Origin: Clostridium_AD sp937920395
GTDB taxonomy: Bacteria; Bacillota; Clostridia; Clostridiales; Clostridiaceae
Length of the DNA stretch: 37,592 nt
Assembly (NCBI GenBank): GCA_052274345.1
Contig: DAVZGP010000036.1
Location: forward strand, 1 to 37,592
Reading direction: 5' to 3'
Part shown: piece after piece, positions 24,273 through 32,541 of the stretch
How the letters are laid out: every line of letters starts with the position of its first letter
Numbering within the stretch: the stretch's first letter is position 1
Program-made: the position numbers and the translations under genes
Notes under the pieces: model-generated
Told to the model about the DNA's origin: nothing
What the model saw: only the letters and a program-made list of their open reading frames with translations
Databases searched by the model: none

Positions 24273-24428
24273 AGAAGCATTTTTTAGAAATTAATTATAT
24301 TTTCTAATTTAAAATAACATATAATACAAAATTCAATAATAGCTAATTAAAAGAGAATTATAGAGAATATACAAAGTATAGTTAAAGCTATATTTTTTTA
24401 ATTATATGATTTGGAGGGGAATTAAAAA

Positions 24429-24865
24429 ATGAATAAAAAAATATATAATAAAAAAGGTTTTTGGAGCGGTGTTTTTTTCTTTTATTATCGGTTGTCTATA
24501 TTATACTCTTAATAAATAATTGGAATGATATGAATTCAATAAGAAATGGTAAGAATATTTTATTCACTATTATTTGCTTATTAATTGGTATTTCGCAAAT
24601 ATACAGAGGGCTAGATAGTAAGTGTACAACAGAGGATACAAAGGACGATGATGAAAGAAAAAAACTAGTCACACTCAAAACTGAAAGTAGTACCTATAAA
24701 ATCACATTTAATATTAGTATTGTTTTAACTTTAGTATTAGCAGTTGCCATAGGCGTTACGAAAAATGATGATTTATCAGGCATTTTCGTAGGAGTAGCAA
24801 TTATGCCAACCATTATGATCATTTCTTATATATTTGCTAATGATTATCATAATAAACGTAATTAA
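24429..24865 (+). pseudogene. DUF2178-like small membrane protein, frameshifted in a T7 run
   Basis: ATG at 24429 with GGAGGGG opens with NKKIYNKKGFWSGVFF, but this frame ends after 27 codons. The rest (LLLSVVYIILLINNWNDM ... EDTKDDDERKKLVTLKTESSTYKIT ... FANDYHNKRN) lies in another frame to 24865. One additional T in the run 24472-24478 gives a continuous ~145-residue protein with four helices and the central DERKKLVTLKTES motif typical of the DUF2178-like group. It is broken by one base, or a phase-variable or sequencing error site. Confidence 0.65.
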
Positions 24866-24921
24866 ATAATATAAATTAATATAGAAGTATAGTTTTAGTA
24901 AACTTACTAAAGGAGGAAATT

Positions 24922-27666
24922 ATGCCTAAAATGCAAGCTAAAATATCAATTAATAATAAACACCACATTTCAGCTATAGACCAATTCACAGATCGTACTG
25001 GATTTATAGAAACATTTTGGAATTCTATGAAGGGGTTAAATACTGATGATACTAAAGTATTAGTTTATTATGGTGTAGGTGGAATAGGCAAAACTAGTCT
25101 AAGAAAAAAATTACAATATGAGATAGATAAAACAGATAAAAATATATTATGGAGTTCTATAGATTTTGAAATCAAGCAGCATAGAGAGGTGGATAATGCC
25201 TTAATATTTTTAAGAACAGAATTAAGTAAAAAATGTAAAATTGATTTTACATTATTTGATTTTGCTTATGCATACTATTTAAAAAAAACAAGTCCTCAAA
25301 TACCACTTGATAAAAAGTCTTTGCCATTTGTCGAAAATGGATCTTTGATTGCTGATATTATAAAAGCATTCGATGACGTTCCATTATTAGGTATTCCAAC
25401 TAAGATTGCTATGCTTCTTAGCAAAGGCCATAAAATATATAAAGACTTAACTACCCAAAAAAGAATACAAGAGATAGTCGACATGTCAACGAAAGAACCA
25501 ATAGAATTATTGGAATGGTTACCTTTATATTTTGCAAAAGATTTGAAGAGATATACAGATACAAAAAAAAGAAAAGTCGTTATATTTTTAGATACATATG
25601 AAGCACTTTGTGTTAGTAGTAATACCGATAAAACTTTTATTGAGGCAGATAAATGGATAAGAGATGTATTAGTTCCAAGTTTGCCGGGGGTTTTGTTTGT
25701 AATTTTAGGTAGGGAAAAGTTAAGATGGGAAGAGATAGATGTTGGCTGGGGTCAATGTGTAGAGCAACATATTATTGGAGCCCTAGCAGACGAGGATGCG
25801 AAGAAATTCTTGGTATCCTGTGGAATTGAGGATAAAGATATTATTAACTCAATTGTTGAAATTTCTAAGGGCCATCCTTACTCGCTAGATTTGTGTGTTG
25901 ATACATATGAAGCTATTAAAAAGGAAAGAATGCCAGCAAAAGAGGATTTTCTTTATAACAATAATAAGATACAAATATTTGAAAGACTTATGAAATATAT
26001 ACAAATTACAGAGCGGGAAACATTAAAGATACTTTCGGTTCCAAGATTTTGGGATGATGAGATATTTACGATTCTAATAAAAAAATATAATACGGGATAT
26101 CCTACATCTGCTATAAATGAATTTTGTAATTTTTCTTTCATAAGTAAGAGAGAAGTAGGGCAAACGTGGGAAATGCATGATTTAATGAAAAAAAGTCTTA
26201 AAGAATATCAAGGGAAAGAACAAGTGTCAAAAATACATAAAATTATGTTTGACCATTATTCTAATAGTTTAAAGGAAACAAATAATAAAAGTGAAGAAAT
26301 ATATTTCAATGAAGCCTATTATCACGGTAGAAATTTTTTGGAAAAAGAGGCTTTAGGGATTTGGTTTCTAGATAAGTCAAATTATTTCTTGAAAATAGGA
26401 AATGTATTATTTTTAAAAAAATTATTCGAAGAAATATGGCAAGATTTTAAAAATGAATCTGATGGGAGTGAGCTTTCATCTTTGTTTTCAAAATTATCCT
26501 ATAAGCTAGGTAAAATTTATATTAATTTAGGAAATTACAAAGGGGCAAAAGAAGTTCTTAAATATGCACAGGGAAAAGGTGATAAAGTTGAAAGGGTAAA
26601 TATAATTAGTTTATTAGCAATACTTAATAAAACTACATATAACTATAAAGAGTCTGAGAATTATTTTATAAAAGCTATAAGTAATTATGAAAATATTGAA
26701 AAAGATAGTTTTAACATAGATAATTCTATAAATAAAATCAAACTAATAATTGAATATGGAAAATTGAAAGTATACCTTTCAGAAAATGATGAAGCAGCAG
26801 ATATTTATAATAAAGCTCTAATAGACATAGAGGACTTATTAAAAAAGAATAATGAAGTATATACATTATTAAATTGTAAAGCGGTTGTACTTGAAAAACT
26901 AGGTGAAGTAAATAGTATATTTGGTAATTACGAAATATCTGGGGAATTGTATAAAAAAGTAATCGAAATTTATAATCAAATAAATAATGGGCATGAGTTA
27001 AACCTAGAAGATAACAGTGATTTAATATATACTTTGAATAATAACGGCATGGTATATAAACGACTTGCAGAATATTATGTTAAATTAGGACAAGTTGAAC
27101 AAGCTAAATTTAATTATAGAAAAGCTTTGGGAATTTATGAAAGCTCAATAGAAAAGTTCTCTGAAAATGTTGATACGTATAAAAAAATTGGATTTGCAGC
27201 AGGGGGTCTACTAAGACAATTGGTAAAGGACAGTTCAGCAAACGAAGAGATTATCTTGGCTTTTGATAAGTGTTTAGAAGGATTTGATAAGGCTATAGAA
27301 CTATCACCTAAAGATGTATCCGCTATTCATTCTAGGGGCGGGGCATATACGATGATAGGAAAATTTTATGAGGATGAATTGAATTATAATAAAGCACTAG
27401 AGTTCTATGATATAGCTGTTGAATATTCATTAAAGGCAAGTGGAATTCAGCCAGATTATTTATATGCATACGATGGAAAAGCAAAAATTCTAATATATAA
27501 GGCTGGAATTCAGACAAAGATGGGAAACAAGGAAATGGCATTAAAGCTTTATAAAGAGGGACTAATTACAATTAATGAAATTTTAAAAAGGTCACCAGAA
27601 GCACTCTATGCTATAGATAAGAAAAAAACTATTGAAACAAAGATATTTGAATTAAAAAATATATAA
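24922..27666 (+). CDS. NLR-like STAND P-loop ATPase with TPR sensor tail
   Basis: 914 residues. After a short N-terminus, Walker A is GVGGIGKTS (51-59), Walker B is VVIFLDTYE (219-227), the sensor arginine is in ILGRE (R264), a GxP-type motif is in SKGHPYSLDLC (about 315-325), and a winged-helix part ends in MHD (418-420). Together these are the NB-ARC/STAND signature. The C-terminal half (about 500-905) is helical repeats of TPR type (ALGIYESS, NKALEFYDIAVEY, MALKLYKEG). Such proteins oligomerise after ligand or pathogen sensing. There is no N-terminal effector domain beyond about 25 residues, so a partner would have to act, or it is a transcriptional/signalling STAND. It has a strong AGGAGG start. 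No partner is proven; the XRE/membrane genes upstream are candidates. Confidence 0.8.
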   Translation: MPKMQAKISINNKHHISAIDQFTDRTGFIETFWNSMKGLNTDDTKVLVYYGVGGIGKTSLRKKLQYEIDKTDKNILWSSIDFEIKQHREVDNALIFLRTELSKKCKIDFTLFDFAYAYYLKKTSPQIPLDKKSLPFVENGSLIADIIKAFDDVPLLGIPTKIAMLLSKGHKIYKDLTTQKRIQEIVDMSTKEPIELLEWLPLYFAKDLKRYTDTKKRKVVIFLDTYEALCVSSNTDKTFIEADKWIRDVLVPSLPGVLFVILGREKLRWEEIDVGWGQCVEQHIIGALADEDAKKFLVSCGIEDKDIINSIVEISKGHPYSLDLCVDTYEAIKKERMPAKEDFLYNNNKIQIFERLMKYIQITERETLKILSVPRFWDDEIFTILIKKYNTGYPTSAINEFCNFSFISKREVGQTWEMHDLMKKSLKEYQGKEQVSKIHKIMFDHYSNSLKETNNKSEEIYFNEAYYHGRNFLEKEALGIWFLDKSNYFLKIGNVLFLKKLFEEIWQDFKNESDGSELSSLFSKLSYKLGKIYINLGNYKGAKEVLKYAQGKGDKVERVNIISLLAILNKTTYNYKESENYFIKAISNYENIEKDSFNIDNSINKIKLIIEYGKLKVYLSENDEAADIYNKALIDIEDLLKKNNEVYTLLNCKAVVLEKLGEVNSIFGNYEISGELYKKVIEIYNQINNGHELNLEDNSDLIYTLNNNGMVYKRLAEYYVKLGQVEQAKFNYRKALGIYESSIEKFSENVDTYKKIGFAAGGLLRQLVKDSSANEEIILAFDKCLEGFDKAIELSPKDVSAIHSRGGAYTMIGKFYEDELNYNKALEFYDIAVEYSLKASGIQPDYLYAYDGKAKILIYKAGIQTKMGNKEMALKLYKEGLITINEILKRSPEALYAIDKKKTIETKIFELKNI

Positions 27667-28011
27667 TCTTAATTTTTTATATCAGCTAAATTTAAAAAGT
27701 AACCAATCCTATACTCTTTCTTTATAATAATTGAGATAAGCAATTATCAATTATCAATTATTGTAAGGAGGAGTATTTTTATGTTTAATAGTTCAAAAGA
27801 ACTGGATATATCAAGAAGTATTTTATACAAAACTCTCTAGATAGTATGCTTGCGCCCTACATAATAAAGATGGAATATAAATTGCTTAATAATAGTATAA
27901 ATAGTATAAATAGGTTAAATTCTTTAAGAAGGGAGGATAAATCTCAAGAATACACGGTTTATTTATTACTAAATAGTAGATTATAAAAATATTTGGGGGG
28001 TGTACAGAAAA
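27667..28011 (+). other. Intergenic region with leaderless-looking small ORF remnant and repeats
   Basis: GGAGGAG precedes an ATG at 27781 that reads MFNSSKELDISRSILYKTL and stops at 27840. A single added base in TTTT would extend it to 27971, but the product matches nothing I know. Upstream, ATAATTGAGATAA and TTATCAATTAT form an imperfect inverted repeat (about 27727-27756). AGTATAAAT repeats with a 9-bp period near 27894-27918. A regulatory leader for the CoA-transferase operon is possible. Confidence 0.35.
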
Positions 28012-28728
28012 ATGGCAAAAATTAATACAGTACAAGAAGCAGTAGAAAATATTAAAGATGGTATGAAAATTATGACCGCAGGTTTTTTAGGTGTAGGTGC
28101 TCCGCTAAAGATAATAGATGCATTAGCAGAAACTGGTGTTAAGGATCTTACAATTATTCAAGCTGTATCAGCTCATCCAGGAGAAACTCACGATGTTGGT
28201 AAGCTTGTATCAAATAAACAAATAAAAAAATTTATAGGTGCTCATATTGGAACTTGCCCTGAAATTCAAGAACAATACAATGCAGGTACATTAGAAGTTG
28301 AATTTATACCTATGGGAACTGTAGTAGAATGCATAAGGGCTGGTGGAGCTGGACTTGGTGCAGTGGTAACACATACAGGAGTGGGAACTGTTCTTGAAGA
28401 AGGTAGAGAAAAAATGATGATAGACGGGAAAGAATATTTGGTTTATCCACCATTAAAAGCTGATGTTGCCATAATCAAAGGTTATAAAGCCGACAAGCTT
28501 GGAAATATTCAATATAGAGGTACAACTAAAGGGACAAATACAATTATGGCGCTTGCTGCTGATTTAGTTATAGCTGAAGTGGATGAAATTGTTGAAGCAG
28601 GTGATATCGCACCTGATAGTGTTGGAACACCGGGTATATTAGTAGACATAATAGTTAAAGGTGATTCTTTAGAAGCTAGAAGAAAATATTTTGAAGAGTT
28701 ATGGATAAGAACTAAAAAAATGAAATAA
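28012..28728 (+). CDS. CoA-transferase subunit A (acetoacetate/acetate type)
   Basis: 238 residues from the ATG at 28012 (GGGGGGTG upstream). Family-I CoA-transferase alpha subunit: the N-terminal GMKIMTAGFLGVGAPLKIIDAL signature, IGTCPEIQEQYNAG, the GTVVECIRAGGAGLGAVVTHTGVGT core and YRGTTKGTN. It pairs with the beta subunit 14 bp downstream, moving CoA between acyl-CoA and short-chain acids such as acetate, butyrate or acetoacetate. Distances from CtfA and AtoD cannot be judged by eye, so the substrate is open. It is followed by an uncharacterised membrane protein, perhaps an acid transporter. Confidence 0.88.
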   Translation: MAKINTVQEAVENIKDGMKIMTAGFLGVGAPLKIIDALAETGVKDLTIIQAVSAHPGETHDVGKLVSNKQIKKFIGAHIGTCPEIQEQYNAGTLEVEFIPMGTVVECIRAGGAGLGAVVTHTGVGTVLEEGREKMMIDGKEYLVYPPLKADVAIIKGYKADKLGNIQYRGTTKGTNTIMALAADLVIAEVDEIVEAGDIAPDSVGTPGILVDIIVKGDSLEARRKYFEELWIRTKKMK

Positions 28729-28742
28729 GGAGGGTTATTAAG

Positions 28743-29396
28743 ATGGATAGTAGAGAAATAATTGCTCGACGAATCGCAAAAGAATTTAAAGACGGAATGG
28801 TTGCTAATTTAGGATTCGGAATACCTAATATGGCTGCAAACTATTTGCCAGATGGAGTAAAAGTAACGCTTCAAGCAGAAAATGGAGCTTTGAATTTTGG
28901 ACCAACTCCTAAAATAGGAGAATCTGATCCGGATTTTGCAAACTCCGGCGGAGCCCCTATTACTTTATTACCAGGTGCATCAACATTTGATATGGATCTC
29001 TCCTTTGCAATAATAAGAGGAGGACATGTTGATATAACTGCCTTAGGTGCTTTAGAATGTGACCAAGAAGGAAATATTTCTAACTGGATGATACCAGGAA
29101 TCTTTGCACCAGGTATGGGAGGTGCTATGGACCTTTTAATAGGAGCAAAATGTGTAATAGCCGCTTTAAGTCATAATGATAAAAAAGGTAATTCGAAGGT
29201 GCTAAAGAAATGTACATTACCTTTATCCGCTGCAAAATGTGTTGACATTATAATTACAGATAAAGCGGTTATGAATGTTACAGATAAGGGCTTAGTATTA
29301 ATCGAAGTTGCACCAGGTTTAACTGTTGATGAAGTAATAAAGTGCACTGATGCTGATTTAATAATAGCTCCTGATGTTAAGGAAATGGAAATATAA
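28743..29396 (+). CDS. CoA-transferase subunit B
   Basis: 217 residues, partner of the preceding gene. The catalytic glutamate is E46 in TLQAENGALNFGP (the SENG-type motif), which forms the glutamyl-CoA intermediate. Further conserved blocks are NSGGAPITLLPGASTFD, HVDITALGALECDQEGNISNW, GMGGAMDLL and the C-terminal LVLIEVAPGLTVDEV. The ATG has GGAGGG 8 nt upstream. The 14-bp gap to subunit A indicates one transcript. Confidence 0.9.
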   Translation: MDSREIIARRIAKEFKDGMVANLGFGIPNMAANYLPDGVKVTLQAENGALNFGPTPKIGESDPDFANSGGAPITLLPGASTFDMDLSFAIIRGGHVDITALGALECDQEGNISNWMIPGIFAPGMGGAMDLLIGAKCVIAALSHNDKKGNSKVLKKCTLPLSAAKCVDIIITDKAVMNVTDKGLVLIEVAPGLTVDEVIKCTDADLIIAPDVKEMEI

Positions 29397-29501
29397 TATG
29401 TTTATCTAGAAAATGAAGTTTAATAAAAAATGTATATATCATGTCTATAGATATTATATATTTGTAACCGATTTAAGGGATAGATGAAGGGAGATCATTA
29501 T

Positions 29502-30722
29502 ATGGAATTTAATGTAGAAAGACGATTCAAGAATCCACTGGTTAGCGGAGCAGTTGCAGTAGTTATAACTTTTTTAATTGCTTGCATAGGATGGCCTATA
29601 TGGGGACTTATTGTAAAGGGTATCATAAGTAATTTGGCTAGTGTAGGATTAGCACAAGTAGATGCAGCAGCAAAAGGCCAATATATTAAAGATGTTACAG
29701 AAGGAACTTTCTTCTGGATGTCTATTAATTCATGGGTATGGCTTACTCTTTTATTTGGTAACTATGGTAAATATGCAAAGGGCAAAAAGCAACCTAGTGC
29801 TGGGTTAAGATATGCTGCTATAGCATTCTCACTTGGTGCAGTAGCTATGCTTGTTATGATAGGCTTTTTAGGAATATGGTGGAAGCCATTTAACTTAGCT
29901 ACTATGTTCATTCCTCAGACTGGCGCGCAAGTTTTACTTGCTACAGAAGGATGGGCTACAGCTAACTTCTATGCAGTGCCTGTACTTATTTGTCAGATTC
30001 CGATTGTATCAATATTCGAGAAATGGCCTTTTGCAGGTAAAATAGATGCCCCTTTAGATGGATTTGGTGTTATGATGACAACAACAGTTTTTGCAATACT
30101 TGTATGGATGGCAATGGTTATTCCTAGTTTCTTAAAATTTCAATTAGGTGGAGAAGCTGCAATTATTACACCTATGGGATCTTGGCCATCAGTATTAGCC
30201 TTCTGCCAAATTTTTATATTCCTATTTTTATTCCCTGGCATAGGTGGAGAGCAGTATCCTTATAAATTATTTACAAAAAGGCAACCATGGAAAGGTTTAA
30301 TTGGTATTTCTATTTCTTTGGTAGGAGCATTAGTAATTAGAGGTATTTTGAGAATAGTGCTTGAACCAATGAATCTTCTTAACGGACAACCGGTAGATCT
30401 TGTAATTGCTTCATTGGTTTTATCTATTGTCACTACAGCCCTTTTATGGCACCACCAATTCTTCGATTATCCTTCAGAAGATAAAATTAAAAGTTCAGGA
30501 GCAAGATTTTTGATAAGACTTGCAATTGTATTAGTGGTTGGAACTATCATGGGATTAATATGGATGAAAGTTTATAAAATTCTTCCATTTGGAGGGAATG
30601 ATATGGGACTCGGTTATGCAACACTTGGCATAATCGCTGGACAATTTGTATTTATGATGCCATTTCTATATCTGAACACTTTCTTTGATAAATGGCCATT
30701 AATAAAACAAGTTAAAAAGTAA
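29502..30722 (+). CDS. Uncharacterised polytopic membrane protein linked to CoA transferase
   Basis: 406 residues from the ATG at 29502 (AAGGGAG, good spacing); an upstream ATG at 29484 lacks a ribosome site. About ten hydrophobic segments. Many Trp and Gly residues sit at membrane borders (CIGWPIWGL, FWMSINSWVWLTLLFGNYGKYAKGKKQPSAGLRY, GIWWKPFNL, FPGIGGEQYPYKLF), a style of conserved transporter or channel proteins, but I recognise no family. It is 105 bp after the CoA-transferase and before a strong terminator, so probably the last gene of that operon. Uptake or export of the cognate acid is inference. Confidence 0.65.
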   Translation: MEFNVERRFKNPLVSGAVAVVITFLIACIGWPIWGLIVKGIISNLASVGLAQVDAAAKGQYIKDVTEGTFFWMSINSWVWLTLLFGNYGKYAKGKKQPSAGLRYAAIAFSLGAVAMLVMIGFLGIWWKPFNLATMFIPQTGAQVLLATEGWATANFYAVPVLICQIPIVSIFEKWPFAGKIDAPLDGFGVMMTTTVFAILVWMAMVIPSFLKFQLGGEAAIITPMGSWPSVLAFCQIFIFLFLFPGIGGEQYPYKLFTKRQPWKGLIGISISLVGALVIRGILRIVLEPMNLLNGQPVDLVIASLVLSIVTTALLWHHQFFDYPSEDKIKSSGARFLIRLAIVLVVGTIMGLIWMKVYKILPFGGNDMGLGYATLGIIAGQFVFMMPFLYLNTFFDKWPLIKQVKK

Positions 30723-30785
30723 TTAATAATTATTCCAATATACACAATATTTGCGGGTACCAATGGTGATGGTAAAACTTCAATT

Positions 30786-30833
30786 TAAAAGAGCAGCTAT
30801 TAAATATTATTATATTTAATAGCTGCTCTTTTA
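30786..30833. terminator. Strong bidirectional terminator
   Basis: Perfect 21-bp inverted repeat (arms 30786-30806 and 30813-30833) around a 6-nt loop, with the outer AAAA/TTTT pair giving a T-run for either strand. It ends the CoA-transferase operon and the heliorhodopsin-staygreen transcript. Confidence 0.9.
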
Positions 30834-30924
30834 TAGTGAAAATAGAGAAACAAATTGTATTTACAATTTGTTCATGTACCCTCCGTCGAAATTTTATAAA
30901 CGGAGAGAATTTGGTAAAGAATTT

Positions 30925-31371
30925 TTATTTATAATCTGTTGGCGTTCCCCATAGTTCTATACGATTAAACATAGGATAAACAGAATTAAATTTCACATAA
31001 ATAGGTGCTTTATCTAAAGAAGAATTTTCTCTAAAAAATTCTCTATCTCCATATCTAATCGCCGAAAGTGCTAGCGGTAATTCTTTTACGAAAATGCTAT
31101 TACGTACCGCTGACATTATTGGGTTCTTTTCTTTATCTACCATAACATTAACCATCAGTGCGTAATCACTATTAACCATGATCCATTCTGCCAGCACTTC
31201 ATCCCTCATGTCAGTGATTTTATCATAATCATACTTTGCTGCAATAGTCAAAAATAATTTTCCGGTAACGTCTGAATGAGTAAGGGTATATTTCCTAGGA
31301 ATGATTGGTTTTGTTTCACCTGTTCCCATTCCAAAATTAACGTGTAACATTTCCCTATTGAATTTGTTCAA
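30925..31371 (-). CDS. Staygreen-family protein (Mg-dechelatase-like)
   Basis: 148 residues, starting at TTG 31371 (GGAGGGA, 5-nt spacer); the frame is open further upstream to 31443 but only through hairpin DNA. The staygreen domain is clear: PRKYTLTHSDVTGKLFLTI (about 25-43), RDEVLAEWI (56-64), the IFVKELPLALSAIRYGDR segment and the end APIYVKFNSVYPMFNRIELWGTP. Plant SGR removes Mg from chlorophyll a, and bacterial homologues have been reported to do so in vitro. The native substrate in a non-photosynthetic bacterium is unknown and may be another tetrapyrrole. It follows heliorhodopsin copy 1 on the same strand. Confidence 0.85.
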   Translation of the reverse strand: MNKFNREMLHVNFGMGTGETKPIIPRKYTLTHSDVTGKLFLTIAAKYDYDKITDMRDEVLAEWIMVNSDYALMVNVMVDKEKNPIMSAVRNSIFVKELPLALSAIRYGDREFFRENSSLDKAPIYVKFNSVYPMFNRIELWGTPTDYK

Positions 31372-31375
31372 AGCT

Positions 31376-31418
31376 TTCCCTCCATAATATAAATACATTA
31401 TATATATTATGGAGGGAA
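31376..31418 (-). promoter_or_regulatory. Hairpin sequestering the staygreen ribosome site
   Basis: Perfect 16-bp stem (arms 31376-31391 and 31403-31418) with an 11-nt loop. In the minus-strand mRNA the 3' arm contains the whole GGAGGGA Shine-Dalgarno, paired with TCCCTCC in the 5' arm. There is no T-run, so it is not a terminator. Translation would need melting or an upstream translating ribosome. Confidence 0.8.
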
Positions 31419-31492
31419 CTGTTGTAATGTTCTTGTTGTGCACTTAAGGCTAGACATTTTGTTAAACTAGTAGTTTACATCTTAATATTATA

Positions 31493-32278
31493 TTATTGTG
31501 GCTGCATTACACCTGAAAAAACAAGCCATGCTAATATTGACTTAGCTACTAAACTAAGGATTATATAACCTCTTTCGCCATAGATATAGTTTTTCCATTT
31601 TCCTATTTTTAAATATTGTAGAATCATATTAATAGGAAACAAATTAAAGAATATAAAATATGAAGCAAAGATTGCATAAACAAACCATGGTACTTTATCT
31701 AAACTTGAATTTCCAAATGCATACATAATAATTATAATCCAAGGCCCAAAACCAGCGATAGAACCAAATATAAATGCATACCAATCTGTCTTTTTTGTAT
31801 ATTGGTTTATTCTTTCCATAAGCAAGCCAAATAAATTCATTGAAGCATTTAAAACAAATATTGCTATTAAAAGACCAATATCATATACACCAAATAATAA
31901 GGCAATTAAAGTTATCATTAAAGATGAACTAATGGAATATTCATACCATCTAAATGGATTCATACCTTTTTCTATATTACGATTATAAACATCATTTATC
32001 TTAGGAATTACAATTAAGAAATGAAATAGTGCGGATATTAATAAAAAAAGCGAGACACCTATAGCAAATGGAACATCAAACATCTTTTGATTGTCAGTTA
32101 CGAGTCTCATTGTGGTAGTGTCAAATTTTAAAAAATTTGAATATACTGGAAGCTTAAAGGCGATAACCTTTTCAATTGTTAAAGCAAAAAATAACATAAG
32201 TGCTCCTTGTATAAAGTGTAAAAATCCCATAACTAAATTAAATTTGCGAAGTGATTTCAATTTATTAATTTTTTCCAT
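31493..32278 (-). CDS. Heliorhodopsin, copy 1
   Basis: 261 residues, seven membrane helices. Heliorhodopsin signature: retinal Schiff-base lysine K246 in LSLVAKSILAW, counterion E113 and R110 in FRWYEYSISSSLM, H21 in GFLHFIQG, H86 in ALFHFLIV, and the GKWKNYIYGERGYI loop. These correspond to H23, H80, R104, E107 and K241 of the type protein 48C12 as I recall it. The family has inverted topology, a slow photocycle and no ion pumping; a sensory or enzyme-regulating role is proposed. It has an AAAAGGAG site and a good promoter. Staygreen lies downstream on the same transcript. No retinal synthesis gene is in the window. Confidence 0.94.
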   Translation of the reverse strand: MEKINKLKSLRKFNLVMGFLHFIQGALMLFFALTIEKVIAFKLPVYSNFLKFDTTTMRLVTDNQKMFDVPFAIGVSLFLLISALFHFLIVIPKINDVYNRNIEKGMNPFRWYEYSISSSLMITLIALLFGVYDIGLLIAIFVLNASMNLFGLLMERINQYTKKTDWYAFIFGSIAGFGPWIIIIMYAFGNSSLDKVPWFVYAIFASYFIFFNLFPINMILQYLKIGKWKNYIYGERGYIILSLVAKSILAWLVFSGVMQPQ

Positions 32279-32312
32279 TTTAAAACTCCTTTTAATACAT
32301 ATTATTAAATAT

Positions 32313-32341
32313 ATTATATTCTATATTGTTGTAAGATTCAA
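32313..32341 (-). promoter_or_regulatory. Promoter of heliorhodopsin copy 1
   Basis: TTGAAT (32336-32341), 17-bp spacer, TATAAT (32313-32318). The same geometry is kept before copy 2. Confidence 0.75.
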
Positions 32342-32541
32342 CTAATTTATAATAATTGTTAGTTAATTATTGTTATCAAGTATGAGAAATTGATTAATAG
32401 ATAAATCCTTTATCTTTTGTAAAAAAAATACTATAATTAATAAGGAGAACATATTAATTATAGCTATAAAAAAATATTAAAGACAAGCTATTTCAACTAT
32501 GAATTTACGTAAGGTTTGTCTATAAATTGAGGAGTTTATAT

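Larger units (their letters stand above)
31377..32345 (-). repeat. Heliorhodopsin cassette, copy A of a direct duplication
   Basis: Homologous in the same orientation to 35553-36484. It includes the hairpin, spacer with GTTCTTGTTGTGCACTTAA, heliorhodopsin gene, ribosome site and promoter. Staygreen continues the homology leftward here. Confidence 0.85.

Noticed and set aside
24922..27666. Firm call as an anti-phage Avs protein
   Set aside because: No nuclease, TIR, protease or membrane effector domain is recognisable at the N-terminus, and the tail is generic TPR.
32091..32345. 84-codon + strand frame over the heliorhodopsin 1 start
   Set aside because: Antisense to a clear gene and its promoter, with no ribosome site; the same region in copy 2 does not keep a comparable frame.
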